Assembly: GCF_039649665.1 (NCBI RefSeq)
Contig: NZ_JBDJAW010000041.1
Coordinates: 1 to 64,000 of the forward strand
Origin: Microbispora sp. ZYX-F-249
GTDB taxonomy: Bacteria; Actinomycetota; Actinomycetes; Streptosporangiales; Streptosporangiaceae
DNA length: 64,000 nucleotides
Direction: 5' to 3'
Shown here: one piece after another, positions 42,223 through 52,795 of the stretch
Position numbering within the stretch: the stretch's first letter is position 1
How the letters are laid out: the number at the start of each line of letters is the position of its first letter
Notes under the pieces: generated by a model
Told to the model about the DNA's origin: nothing
The model's input: only the letters and a program-made list of their open reading frames with translations
The model's database searches: none
Program-made: the position numbers and the translations under genes

Positions 42223-42981
42223 ATGCGGATCGCCAGCCTCTCCTTCCGGTACGGGAGGCGAGCCCCCTGGGTCCTGCGGGACGCCGGTCTGGTCCTCGAT
42301 CCGGGAGACGTGGTCGAGGTCACCGGGCCCAACGGCACCGGCAAGTCGACCCTGCTGCGGCTCGTCGCCGGGCTGCTCAGGCCCGTACGCGGAAGCGTCG
42401 AGGACCGCCCCCGCGTCGTCGGATACGCCCCCGAGCGGTTCCCCGCGGACCAGCCGTTCACCGTGGCGTCCTACCTGCGGCACATGGCGGCGGTCCGGAG
42501 AGTGAGCACGGACGCGATCGGCCGGTGGAGCGAGCGGCTCGGCATGGACCACCTGCTCGGACAGCGCCTGCCCGACCTGTCCAAGGGCAGCGCGCACAAG
42601 GTGGGCCTCGCGCAGGCGCTGCTCGCCGAACCGGGCTTGCTCGTGCTCGACGAGCCCTTCGCCGGGCTCGACGCCGCCACCCGGGCCGAACTTCCCACGA
42701 TCATCGGGGAGGTCCGCGCGCGCGGCGGGATCGTGGTGGTGAGCGACCACCAGGGCGACCTGCGCGCCTTTCCCGGCCTGCGCCGCTGCGAGGTCCGCGA
42801 CCACGCCGTACGGGAGCTCGAGCAGGCCGAGGAGACCGGCGAGCCGGCTCTGACCGTGCTGGAGGTGGCGGTGGCCGCGTCGCGGGCGGCGGACCTGGCC
42901 GAGCGGCTGCGCGCCGAGGGCTGCGCGGTGCACATCACGGGCCGCACCACGGCCCGCGCCTCCGGGGAGGCCGCCGGATGA
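42223..42981 (+). CDS. ABC transporter ATP-binding protein
   Basis: This 252-residue ATPase has Walker A GPNGTGKST near residue 36, a degenerate signature LSKGSAHKVGLAQALL, Walker B LLVLDEPFAGLD and switch VVVSDHQGD. Asp-His replaces the usual Thr-His in the switch. The last 60 residues form a small C-terminal domain. The ATG has no strong Shine-Dalgarno. The permease follows with ATGA overlap. Substrate unknown; the compact two-gene layout resembles ABC-2-type exporters. Confidence 0.88.
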   Translation: MRIASLSFRYGRRAPWVLRDAGLVLDPGDVVEVTGPNGTGKSTLLRLVAGLLRPVRGSVEDRPRVVGYAPERFPADQPFTVASYLRHMAAVRRVSTDAIGRWSERLGMDHLLGQRLPDLSKGSAHKVGLAQALLAEPGLLVLDEPFAGLDAATRAELPTIIGEVRARGGIVVVSDHQGDLRAFPGLRRCEVRDHAVRELEQAEETGEPALTVLEVAVAASRAADLAERLRAEGCAVHITGRTTARASGEAAG

Positions 42982-43649
42982 CATCCGTGATCGCGCTGGC
43001 GCGGTTCCGCGTCGCCGGCTACGTCGCCTCCCACCGGGCCCTGCAACCGCTCATCGGACTGCTGGCGCTGCTGGCGATCCTCTACGCGACCGCCGTCCCC
43101 GCCGGTCAGGAGATCGCGGCCACCGCGGACTCGGCGGCCATGCTCGTGCCGGTGCTCGCCTGGGCCGCACGCGGCCTGCTCGACACCGAACCCGACGAGC
43201 AGCGCAGCGTCGCCCTGTCCGCGCTGGGGCCGAGAGAACTGGTGAGCGGACTGCTGGCGGCGTTCTCGTCGCTGCTCGTCCTGACCGCGGTCGCCGAGGC
43301 CGCCCTGCTCTCCCGTCTCGCCGCCTCTCCCACGCTCACCGTGCTCCTGGCCGGGGTGTGGCTGCACCTGCTGTCGGCGGCGGCGGGGCTCACACTCGGG
43401 GCGCTGACCAGCCGGCCGATCCTGCCCTCCCCCGCGGTGTCCACCATCGCCCTGATCCTCGGCTACCTGTCGATGCTGGTGATCAGCCTGGCCGGGGGCC
43501 GCTGGCTCACCGTGCCGGTCATGGGCTGGATGCGCGACGCCCACCACGGCGTGCTGCTCACCGGGCTGCCCCTGCTCACGGTGCAGTCGCTGCTGTGGCC
43601 CGCGATCGGACTGGCGGCCTACGCCTGGCTGCGCCGCACCCGGCCCTGA
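42978..43649 (+). CDS. ABC transporter permease
   Basis: This 223-residue membrane protein has six hydrophobic segments (LIGLLALLAILYATAVP, then SAAMLVPVLAWAARGLLD and others) and is the partner of the upstream ATPase, whose stop it overlaps (ATGA). The long helices and the acidic DTEPDEQRSVALSALG loop after helix 2 suggest an ABC-2-like permease, but I recognise no family signature. It is convergent with rlmN. Confidence 0.75.
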   Translation: MTSVIALARFRVAGYVASHRALQPLIGLLALLAILYATAVPAGQEIAATADSAAMLVPVLAWAARGLLDTEPDEQRSVALSALGPRELVSGLLAAFSSLLVLTAVAEAALLSRLAASPTLTVLLAGVWLHLLSAAAGLTLGALTSRPILPSPAVSTIALILGYLSMLVISLAGGRWLTVPVMGWMRDAHHGVLLTGLPLLTVQSLLWPAIGLAAYAWLRRTRP

Positions 43650-43658
43650 ACCGCGGGA

Positions 43659-44774
43659 TCAGGGCTGGGGCGCGGCGGCGAGCTGCCCGCACGCACCGTC
43701 GATCTCCCGCCCCCGGGTGTCCCGTACGGTGACGGCGACGCCGTGGGACTCCAGGCGGCGTACGAACGCCCGCTCGTCCTCGGGGCGCGAGGCGGTCCAC
43801 TTGGAGCCGGGCGTGGGGTTGAGCGGGATCAGGTTGACGTGCACGAGCTTGTTCTTGAGCAGGCGGCCGAGCAGGTCGGCCCGCCACTCCTGGTCGTTGA
43901 TGTCCTTGATCAGGGCGTACTCGATGGACACGCGCCGCTTGGTCCTGGCCGCGTAGTCCCACGCCGCGTCGAGCACCTCGGCGACCTTCCACCGCGTGTT
44001 GATGGGCACGAGCGTGTCCCTGAGCTCGTCGTCCGGCGCGTGCAGGGAGACGGCGAGCGTCACCGGCAGGCCCTCGTCGGCGAGCTTGCCGATCGCCGGC
44101 ACCAGGCCGACCGTCGAGACCGTGACCCCGCGCGCAGAGATGCCGAGGCCCTCCGGCGCCGGGTCGACCAGGCGGCGTACGGCGCCGATGACGGCCTTGT
44201 AGTTGGCCATCGGCTCGCCCATGCCCATGAAGACCACGTTGGTCACCCGTCCCGGCCCGCCCGGGACCTCGCCGCGGGCCAGCGCCCGGGCGCCCGCGAC
44301 GACCTGCTCGACGATCTCGGCGGTGGACATGTTGCGGGTGAGCCCGGCCTGGCCGGTCGCGCAGAACGGGCAGTTCATGCCACACCCGGCCTGGGAGGAG
44401 ACGCACATCGTGACGCGGTCGGGGTAGCGCATCAGGACCGACTCGACCAGCGAGCCGTCGAACAGCTTCCACAGCGTCTTGCGCGTCATGCCGCCGTCAC
44501 AGGTGATCTCGCGTACGGACGTCAGCAGCGGCGGCATGAGCTGCTCCACCAGCCGCTCGCGCAGCGCCCCCGGCAGGTCGGTCATCTGCTCGGGCGAGCC
44601 GGTCAGCCGGGTGAAGTAGTGACGGGAGAGCTGGTCGGCGCGGAACGGCTTCTCCCCCAGCTCCGCCACCGCCGCCCTGCGTTCGGCCATGGTCAGGTCG
44701 GCCAGGTGGCGCTGCGGCTTGGCCCGGCGGGGCGCCACGAAGGTCAGCTGCCCGGTCTTCGGCTGCTCGCTCAC
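43659..44774 (-). CDS. Dual-specificity rRNA/tRNA methyltransferase RlmN
   Basis: This 371-residue radical-SAM enzyme methylates C2 of adenosine in 23S rRNA and in some tRNAs. The cluster motif [12 protein letters not shown] is present, with QAGLTRNMS after it. GMGEPMANY, the mechanistic Cys in [11 protein letters not shown] at the C-terminus, and the N-terminal RNA-binding domain [11 protein letters not shown] are present. The length is normal. The GTG start has AAGGG upstream. It ends the conserved rpsB-tsf-pyrH-frr-cdsA run. Confidence 0.96.
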   Translation of the reverse strand: MSEQPKTGQLTFVAPRRAKPQRHLADLTMAERRAAVAELGEKPFRADQLSRHYFTRLTGSPEQMTDLPGALRERLVEQLMPPLLTSVREITCDGGMTRKTLWKLFDGSLVESVLMRYPDRVTMCVSSQAGCGMNCPFCATGQAGLTRNMSTAEIVEQVVAGARALARGEVPGGPGRVTNVVFMGMGEPMANYKAVIGAVRRLVDPAPEGLGISARGVTVSTVGLVPAIGKLADEGLPVTLAVSLHAPDDELRDTLVPINTRWKVAEVLDAAWDYAARTKRRVSIEYALIKDINDQEWRADLLGRLLKNKLVHVNLIPLNPTPGSKWTASRPEDERAFVRRLESHGVAVTVRDTRGREIDGACGQLAAAPQP

Positions 44775-44878
44775 GCAAAACCCTTTCCATCTCCCGCCGC
44801 CATGGTCTTAACGACTGGCGCACGCGGCTTTACATTCTGTCTGGCGGTCGAATCCCGGAGGCGTACGAGAGGTGAGGT

Positions 44879-45913
44879 GTGGACACCACTGTCGTGCTCA
44901 CCAGCCCCAACCCCTACGGGAGCCGCACACTGACGATCGAAGCCGACCGGACCTCCTCCGTAGCTTACCTTCGCGACGCGAAGGGGATCGTCCACGGAGC
45001 GGTCTGGCTGGCCAACCACGTCCCCGCACCCGCCGAGGCCGATCTCGCCCGGGCGGGCGCCGGGCTGCCGCCGGTGATGCCCGAGGCGCACACCGCGCAC
45101 CCCTCCGGCCGGCCGCCCCTCGACGCGGAGGCGCTGTCGGTGCTGTGGTTCGAGGAGGGCGACGGCGTCGCCCTGTACGAGAACGACACGCTCCTGGCGG
45201 TCATTCCGGCGTGGGCCGACCTGGAGCGCGGCATGCCCGGGTACGCGCGCGACGCCGTCGGGGAGTCGCCGTTCGCCTGGCCCCTCGGCGAGGCGCTGGA
45301 GGGCCTGTCGCCCCGGGTGGCCAAGGCCCGCGCGTACTGGCAGTGGCGGCAGGCGGAGGGCAGCTGGGCCACCTACCAGCAGTTCGTGCTCGGCCACCTC
45401 GACGGCAGGCTCGGACCGCCGGGTCGTTACTGGGACGTCGGCGGCGACCGGTTCCCCATGGTCGGGGTCAGCGAGCGGCCGCCCACGTTCACCCGGGACT
45501 ACACGGTCCTGTCCACCGTGGGCATGAGCTGCCAGCGGATGCCCGCCGCGGAGATGTACGACACGGCGTGCCGGGTGGAACTCGCGCTGGCGACCAGGCA
45601 GGATCCGAGGGTCGCCGCACGACTGTTCGCCTGGCTGGGGCAGTATCCGTGGCGCTCGGTGACGTGGCTGGGGCACGGGCACACGGCCCGCTGGTTCCAG
45701 AAGCCGGTCACGTTCCCGCTGGACGGCGGGCACCAGGGGGTGCTCATGCTGACGGACCCGCCCGGCCTGCCAGACATGTCTGGATTCGTCTTTGGCGGCG
45801 ACGCCGTACGGTGGCTGTGGTTGCTCCCGCTCACCGAGTCCGAGCTGCGCCTCGTGGCCGACCACGGTCACCGGGCGATCAGCGAACGGCTGGCGATGAC
45901 CAGCCGGATCTGA
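44879..45913 (+). CDS. Suppressor-of-fused (SUFU) domain protein
   Basis: This 344-residue soluble protein has a C-terminal half matching the SUFU domain: DRFPMVGVSERPPTF, VELALATRQDPR, and the diagnostic end WLWLLPLTESELRLVADHG. In bacteria this domain is often found in immunity proteins of polymorphic toxin systems, but here no toxin gene is adjacent. The N-terminal 170 residues are a different alpha/beta region. The start is GTG after GAGGT. It is inserted on the plus strand between rlmN and cdsA and breaks the minus-strand run. Confidence 0.7.
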   Translation: MDTTVVLTSPNPYGSRTLTIEADRTSSVAYLRDAKGIVHGAVWLANHVPAPAEADLARAGAGLPPVMPEAHTAHPSGRPPLDAEALSVLWFEEGDGVALYENDTLLAVIPAWADLERGMPGYARDAVGESPFAWPLGEALEGLSPRVAKARAYWQWRQAEGSWATYQQFVLGHLDGRLGPPGRYWDVGGDRFPMVGVSERPPTFTRDYTVLSTVGMSCQRMPAAEMYDTACRVELALATRQDPRVAARLFAWLGQYPWRSVTWLGHGHTARWFQKPVTFPLDGGHQGVLMLTDPPGLPDMSGFVFGGDAVRWLWLLPLTESELRLVADHGHRAISERLAMTSRI

Positions 45914-45932
45914 CGCTCGCGAGCGTCGCGCG

Positions 45933-47096
45933 TCAGGCCACCGGGACCAGGAGCGTGAGCAGCAGCCACACGGGGACGAGCGTGAACAGCAGCGAGTCGA
46001 GGCGGTCCATGGCCCCGCCGTGCCCCGGCAGCAGCGTGCCCATGTCCTTGATGCCGATGTCGCGCTTGATGACCGACTCGACCAGGTCGCCGAGCGTCGC
46101 GCACACCACTCCGGCCAGGCCGACGACCGCGCCTTCCCAGTACTCACCCTGCAACAGGAAGTGCACCAGTAACGCGCCCCCCACGACGCAGGCGAGGGTG
46201 GACCCGGCGAAGCCCTCCCAGGTCTTCTTCGGGCTGATGAGCGGCGACATCCGGTGCTTGCCGAGGAAGATCCCGGCGAAGTAGCCGCCGATGTCGCTGC
46301 ACACGGTGACCGCGACGAAGACGATCACCCGGTCCGCCCCGTCCTTGGGGGCCAGCAGCAGCGGCACGAAGCCCGCGAGCAGCGCCGGATAGACCGCGAC
46401 GAACACGGCAGCGGTCGCGTCCCTGACGAAGCCTTCGGCTCCCTGGAACATGCGCCAGGTCAGCAGCACCATCACGGTCACGCCGAACGCGCCGACCAGG
46501 AACGTCGTGCCACCCCAGTAGGGCCCGATCACCATGGCCGCCATGCCGGCCAGCAGGGGCGGCAGCGGCACCCGGATGCCGAACCCGCCGAACGCCTTGA
46601 CGATCTCGTGGATGCCGACGCCGACGGCCAGCAGGACCACGGCCAGGAAGGCGACCTTGACGGTGTAGAGCGAGCCGATGACCGCCGCGCCGAGCGCGAC
46701 GCCGACCCCCACGGCGGCCGGGAGGTTGCGGCCGGTACGGCCCTTCTTGGCGGCGTCACCCTGCGGGGCCGCGGCATTCGTGGCCGCCGGGCCCGGAGGA
46801 CCGCCCGGCGTGGCGGCCGTGCCCGGGCCGGAACCGGCGGCCCCGCTCTGCGCGCCACCATGGTCCGCGCCGGCACCGGCGAGCCCGTTCGACGCGGAAG
46901 CCTGCCCGGCACCCGGACCGGTGCCGGTGCGACCGCCCGTCTCGGGACCGTGTCCGGCACCGGAGGGGCCCGCCGGGCCCCCCGCCGGGTTCCGGTCGCC
47001 GGCGGCAGCAGTTCCGTCCACAGCGTCCCAACTCTCTATATACGCGTGATCCTTGCGCCGCCCGCTCTCGCGGTGCGGCACAAGGATCACGGTCAT
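45933..47096 (-). CDS. Phosphatidate cytidylyltransferase CdsA with long N-terminal tail
   Basis: This membrane enzyme makes CDP-diacylglycerol from phosphatidate and CTP for phospholipid synthesis. About eight helices fill residues 125-387, and the signature SVIKRDIGIKDMGTLLPGHGG, followed by AMDRLD, is near residue 345. The first 120 residues are a low-complexity Gly/Ala/Pro tail (GAGHGPETGGRTGTGPG-type runs) not found in standard CdsA. The start at 47096 lies inside a 17-bp inverted repeat; GTG at 47021, after TATATA and GGGA, is an alternative. It follows frr by 31 bases. Confidence 0.92.
   Translation of the reverse strand: MTVILVPHRESGRRKDHAYIESWDAVDGTAAAGDRNPAGGPAGPSGAGHGPETGGRTGTGPGAGQASASNGLAGAGADHGGAQSGAAGSGPGTAATPGGPPGPAATNAAAPQGDAAKKGRTGRNLPAAVGVGVALGAAVIGSLYTVKVAFLAVVLLAVGVGIHEIVKAFGGFGIRVPLPPLLAGMAAMVIGPYWGGTTFLVGAFGVTVMVLLTWRMFQGAEGFVRDATAAVFVAVYPALLAGFVPLLLAPKDGADRVIVFVAVTVCSDIGGYFAGIFLGKHRMSPLISPKKTWEGFAGSTLACVVGGALLVHFLLQGEYWEGAVVGLAGVVCATLGDLVESVIKRDIGIKDMGTLLPGHGGAMDRLDSLLFTLVPVWLLLTLLVPVA
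47045..47091 (-). promoter_or_regulatory. 17-bp inverted repeat at frr/cdsA junction
   Basis: CGTGATCCTTGCGCCGC and GCGGCACAAGGATCACG are complementary with one mismatch around a 13-nt loop. The stem covers the first codons of cdsA if the 47096 start is used. A TATATA hexamer lies just beyond it (47036-47041). It may terminate frr transcripts ahead of an internal cdsA promoter, or control cdsA translation. Confidence 0.6.
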
Positions 47097-47127
47097 GCCG
47101 TACGGGCCCGGGTGCCGGGCCGCGTCG

Positions 47128-47685
47128 TCAGACCTCGAGCAGCTCGGCTTCCTTGTGCTTCAGCAACTCGTCGATCTTCGCGACGTGCTTCTGGGTGAGG
47201 TCGTCGAGCTCCTTGACCGCACGATGGACCTCGTCCTCGCCCGCCTCGCCGTCCTTGACGAGCTTGTCGAGGATCTCCTTGGCGTGCCGGCGGATGTTCC
47301 GCACCGACACCCGGCCGTGCTCCGCCTTGTTGCGGGCGACCTTGATGTACTCCTTGCGGCGCTCCTCCGACAGCTCGGGGAACACCACGCGGATCACGGT
47401 GCCGTCGTTGCTGGGGTTGACGCCGAGGTCGCTGTCGCGGATGGCCCTCTCGACCGCGTTCAGCGAGCCCTTGTCATAGGGCTGCACGAGCACCATGCGC
47501 GCCTCGGGGACGTGGAACGACGCGAGCTGCTGGATCGGCGTCGGCGACCCGTAGTAGTCAACGGTGATTTTGTTGAACATCGAGGGCGTGACGCGGCCGG
47601 TGCGGATGCTCGCGAAGTCGTCCTTGGCGACCGTCACCGCCTTGTCCATCTTCTCCTCGGCCTCGAGGAGGGTATCGTCGATCAC
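47128..47685 (-). CDS. Ribosome recycling factor
   Basis: This 185-residue protein splits post-termination ribosomes with EF-G. It aligns along the full family length: [23 protein letters not shown] near residue 30, then VHVPEARM-like [28 protein letters not shown], and the long C-terminal helix. The GTG start has GGGAG upstream. It sits directly after pyrH, as in most actinobacteria. Confidence 0.97.
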   Translation of the reverse strand: MIDDTLLEAEEKMDKAVTVAKDDFASIRTGRVTPSMFNKITVDYYGSPTPIQQLASFHVPEARMVLVQPYDKGSLNAVERAIRDSDLGVNPSNDGTVIRVVFPELSEERRKEYIKVARNKAEHGRVSVRNIRRHAKEILDKLVKDGEAGEDEVHRAVKELDDLTQKHVAKIDELLKHKEAELLEV

Positions 47686-47694
47686 TGCGGCTCC

Positions 47695-49352
<1,658 letters not shown>

Positions 49353-49545
49353 TGTCCAATTTCCTCTTCGGGACCCGGATGAATCGTCTGGGGGGGTGGG
49401 CGCCCGTGCCGGGCGCCCACCCGGTGAAGCCCTCAGTGCGGAGGGCGTGTCCCCGCCGCACCGGTACCAGGTCGCTGCCTGGGAGATCCCCGCCCGTCGC
49501 GGCAGGCCGTAGGCGCCGCGCCCGGCGGGGACCCGTGGTCGTTTC

Positions 49546-50442
49546 TCAGGCCTGCTCGTCCTGCGCGGGCTGCTCGGCGGCCGGAGCCTCGGCAGCCGGA
49601 GCCTCGGCAGCCGGGGCCTCGGCAGCGGGAGCCTCGGCGGTCTCGGCGGCCGGAGCGGCCTCGCCGCCCTCGAGGAGCTCGCGCTCCCACTCGGCCAGCG
49701 GCTCGGCGGCGGCGACGCCCGCGGGCTTCTCGTCGCCGCGGCCGGCGCCCGCACGGGTCATGAGGCCGTCGGCGACGGCGTCGGCGATCACCCGAGTGAG
49801 GAGGCTGACGGCGCGGATCGCGTCGTCGTTGCCCGGGATCGGGTAGTCGACCTCGTCCGGGTCGCAGTTGGTGTCCAGGATCGCGACAACCGGGATGCCG
49901 AGCTTCTTGGCCTCGTTGATCGCGATGTGCTCCTTCTTGGTGTCCACGACCCAGACCGCGCTCGGGACGCGGGCCATGTCACGGATACCGCCGAGGGTGC
50001 GCTCCAGCTTCTCCTTCTCGCGGCGGCGCATCAGGAGCTCCTTCTTGGTGAGCCCGGAGCCGGCCACGTTGTCGAAGTCGAGCTCCTCGAGCTCCTTCAG
50101 CCGCTGAAGCCTCTTGTGCACGGTGGAGAAGTTGGTGAGCATGCCGCCCAGCCAGCGCTGGTTCACGTACGGCATGCCGACGCGCGACGCCTGCTCGACG
50201 ATCGACTCCTGCGCCTGCTTCTTCGTGCCGATGAACATGATGGTGCCGCCGTGCGCGACGGTCTCCTTCACGAAGTCGTAGGCACGGTCGATGAACGACA
50301 GCGACTTCTGCAGGTCGATGATGTAGATGCCGTTGCGCTCGGTGAAGATGAAGCGCTTCATCTTCGGGTTCCACCGACGGGTCTGGTGGCCGAAGTGGAC
50401 GCCGCTCTCCAGCAGCTGTCGCATGGTGACGACAGGGGCCAT
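49546..50442 (-). CDS. 30S ribosomal protein S2 with repeated acidic tail
   Basis: This 298-residue S2 protein has the family start [16 protein letters not shown], then [48 protein letters not shown]-type and [12 protein letters not shown] segments. After residue 240 it carries a low-complexity tail with four tandem AEAPA units, longer than usual. The ATG at 50442 has GGAGGA nine bases upstream. A structured leader precedes it. Confidence 0.97.
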   Translation of the reverse strand: MAPVVTMRQLLESGVHFGHQTRRWNPKMKRFIFTERNGIYIIDLQKSLSFIDRAYDFVKETVAHGGTIMFIGTKKQAQESIVEQASRVGMPYVNQRWLGGMLTNFSTVHKRLQRLKELEELDFDNVAGSGLTKKELLMRRREKEKLERTLGGIRDMARVPSAVWVVDTKKEHIAINEAKKLGIPVVAILDTNCDPDEVDYPIPGNDDAIRAVSLLTRVIADAVADGLMTRAGAGRGDEKPAGVAAAEPLAEWERELLEGGEAAPAAETAEAPAAEAPAAEAPAAEAPAAEQPAQDEQA

Positions 50443-50766
50443 GGTGATGGTCCTCCATGGTCGTGTGCCCTCGGGCACGGTCTCGGTTGGTCACGCGGGC
50501 GTCTTGCCCGCGCCCTGACGCCCCGGGCCGCTTCCACCGGACTCGGTCCGGACCGAGAAGGCGGCTCGTGAGTGGGCGTGCGAATTCGGCCCGCCTAGCA
50601 GGCCGTCGAACAGTCTACCCGGATCCGCTCCTTCAGTTGACCCTTGCCGGATCAGCACCCCGTCTCGTCACCACGCGCCTCGACGGCCACGCGGCTGCCT
50701 CGCGAGTCACCCGCCGCCGTCCGGTCCGCTTGCACCGTCCGAGACCGGCTTGCACAGGAGCGGGGC
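50443..50766 (-). promoter_or_regulatory. rpsB promoter and structured leader
   Basis: This 324-base region has no gene. On the minus strand a TAGACT hexamer near 50618 is a plausible -10 element. Between it and rpsB lie three stems: a 16-nt perfect dyad CTCGGTCCGGACCGAG (50542-50557), a 7-bp stem CGCGGGC/GCCCGCG (50494-50512) and a short GTGCCC/GGGCAC stem (50465-50478). S2 represses its own mRNA through leaders in several bacteria, so autoregulation is possible here. Confidence 0.5.
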
Positions 50767-52491
50767 TCAGGAGACCGGGGCCCACGAGGCAGGGTGCTCC
50801 CCCTGCCGGGGCGGTGGGCTCGTCCAGTGGGGGCGCGTACCGTTCACGGCGCCGGGCGGCCTCACATAGGTGAGCGTGCCGAAGGGGCTGTCCATCGTCG
50901 CCAGCAGATCGTCCACCGGGGGCTGCCGCACCCCTTCCGCGTCGACCCTGCCGAGCTCGTCGAGCCACGCGGCGGTCCTCGCCAGCGACACCTCGACATG
51001 CCAGGAACCGCCCTCGGCCGCCCGCCTGAGCAGCGCCGCGACCACGCCGAACGCGGCCAGGTAACCGGTGCCGTGGTCGAGTGCCTGCGCGGGAAGCGGA
51101 TTGGGCCGCAGGCCGTCACCGTTCTCGTGGGCGATTCCGCACGCCATCTGGACGAGGCTGTCGAATCCTCTCCTCGAGGCCCACGGCCCGCGCCCGCCGT
51201 ACGCGGAGATGTCGACGCAGACGATGCCGGGCCGCAGGGCGGCGAGGTCGTCCGGCCCGAAACCCCTGGCCCGCAGGGTCCCCGGCCTATATGCCTGCAC
51301 GACCACGTCGGCCTGGCGGACCAGTTCGCGCAGCGTGTCGGCCTGCGACCGCAGATCGACGTGGCACGACCGCTTGCCGAACGCCGTCTCCACCACGAGC
51401 CCCGGAACCTCCGGCAGGTGCGCGGCGCCCACCCGCAGCACGTCCGCGCCGTACGCCGCGAGCGCCCGCGCGGCCACCGGTCCGGCGATCACGCGGGTGA
51501 GGTCGAGCACCCGTATGCCGCTCAGCGGCCGACGCGGCCCGGCCGGAGAGCCGGTGACGGGGCCGGACATCTCCCCGGCCCATGCGCGGCCCTCGGTGGA
51601 AGGCCCGGTCCGGCTGTGGCCGGTCTCGCCACAGTCGCTCCTACAGTCGCTCCCACCGCCACTCCCGCCGTCGGTTCCGCTGTGATAGGTCTCGCCGCGG
51701 CCAGTTCCGCCGTGGCCGCTCTCGCCGCGGCCGGTTCCACCGCCGGTCCCGCTGTGTCCGCTCTCACTGCGACCGGTTTCACTGCGACCGGTCTCACCGC
51801 GGCCGGTCCCGCTGTGTCCGGCCTCACCGCGGCCGGTGAGACCGCCGCGCGGCCGGCCGCCCCCTTCCCCGTCGGGCAGCCGGGAGACGCCCACGAGAGG
51901 CAGGCCGGCCAGCGCCCGCGCCTGCGGGTGCGCGAGCCACTCCGCCCTGCTCCGCATCGCCGCCGCGCAGCCGCCCGCGCGAATCACGGCCTCCTCGATG
52001 TCGACCGCCGCACGGCCGGCACACGCCCTCGCGACGTCCTCCTTGCCCGCGCCCGGGGGCAGCCCGAGCGCGCGCACGGCGGCGTCGCGGTGGTGGTCGA
52101 AGTTGCAGTGGAGCCGCACCCAGCCGTCCGAGGCGCGGTAGTCCCCCGACAGCGCGGCCCAGACGTCCATGCCCTTCCCGTCGGCGCGGAAATGCCGCTC
52201 GCTCTGGAAGGCCACGGCGGCGTGGCGGACATCGATGGTCACGTCCGGGTCGCTGTGCGTACCGTGAAGGTCTTCCCGGCCGCCGGGCCCCTCCTCGCCC
52301 CTGCCCTCGATCCGCACGGCAGTACGTGCGGCATAGGCGGCGACGGCGGCGGTCAGGGCGCCGGCCGAGGCCGCGGCCATCGTGCCGATGGGGAAGACGG
52401 ACGGCAGCGCGGGATCCTCTCCGGTGACCCGGACCTCGGGCAGGGCGACCCCGACGCTCGCACCCAGTTCCCTGATCAGTTTCGCGGTCAC
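50767..52491 (-). CDS. CaiB/BaiF-type CoA transferase with repeat-expanded linker
   Basis: This 574-residue class III CoA-transferase-like protein consists of two partial copies of the fold. The N-terminal part (about 1-215) has VWAALSGDYRASDGWVRLHCNF. The C-terminal part (about 300-574) has RVLDLTRVIAGPVAARALAAYGADVLRV, VDISAYGGRGPW and DHGTGYLAAFGVVAAL. Between them lie about 70 residues of GRGETGRSE- and GHSGTGGG-like repeats with much Gly, Ser, Thr and Glu. The nucleophilic Asp expected in this family is not obvious in the second half. GTG start after AGGAGA. It sits at one edge of an inverted gene block. Confidence 0.8.
   Translation of the reverse strand: MTAKLIRELGASVGVALPEVRVTGEDPALPSVFPIGTMAAASAGALTAAVAAYAARTAVRIEGRGEEGPGGREDLHGTHSDPDVTIDVRHAAVAFQSERHFRADGKGMDVWAALSGDYRASDGWVRLHCNFDHHRDAAVRALGLPPGAGKEDVARACAGRAAVDIEEAVIRAGGCAAAMRSRAEWLAHPQARALAGLPLVGVSRLPDGEGGGRPRGGLTGRGEAGHSGTGRGETGRSETGRSESGHSGTGGGTGRGESGHGGTGRGETYHSGTDGGSGGGSDCRSDCGETGHSRTGPSTEGRAWAGEMSGPVTGSPAGPRRPLSGIRVLDLTRVIAGPVAARALAAYGADVLRVGAAHLPEVPGLVVETAFGKRSCHVDLRSQADTLRELVRQADVVVQAYRPGTLRARGFGPDDLAALRPGIVCVDISAYGGRGPWASRRGFDSLVQMACGIAHENGDGLRPNPLPAQALDHGTGYLAAFGVVAALLRRAAEGGSWHVEVSLARTAAWLDELGRVDAEGVRQPPVDDLLATMDSPFGTLTYVRPPGAVNGTRPHWTSPPPRQGEHPASWAPVS
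51640..51845 (-). repeat. Degenerate tandem repeats inside CoA-transferase gene
   Basis: About 200 bases consist of degenerate 12- to 15-base units related to CCGCTGTGNCCGG and CACTGCGACCGG. They read in frame as the Gly/Ser/Thr/Glu-rich linker. The array keeps the frame and looks like expansion by slippage. Confidence 0.75.
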
Positions 52492-52795
52492 TGCCGTCTC
52501 CTCACTTCCGCTGCCCGGCGGCATGCTCAGCAGGGGCGGAGCGCCACGCCTCCGGGGGACCCGGGCCAGTATCCATGCCGGTCGCAGTCTGCCCGCGGCC
52601 GCCCTCCCGCTTCCGCCCCTGGCCTCGCCTGTGGACGGCAAGAGCGCTCTCTCCCTGCCCACCTGCGGTTATCTCCGCCCGTCCACAACCGACGGCCCGA
52701 GTGCCGCGCTCGTCCACCGCGCTTGTCCACAGAAACAGGTTCGGTGGCACGAGCGGAGGGCCGCATCGGCGATCGTCTCCGCCGGAGGTGGTCCC
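52492..52795. promoter_or_regulatory. Divergent region with DnaA-box-like motifs
   Basis: This 304-base gap between the CoA transferase and yraN contains no gene. TTGTCCACA at 52723-52731 matches the actinobacterial DnaA box as I know it. Related GTCCAC or GTGGAC cores occur near 52631, 52680 and 52712, giving four in about 100 bases. They may be DnaA sites or chance in GC-rich DNA. Confidence 0.4.

Noticed and set aside
52631-52731. Replication origin suggested by DnaA-box-like motifs
   Set aside because: There is no dnaA, dnaN or rpmH gene nearby, no AT-rich unwinding region, and too few boxes.
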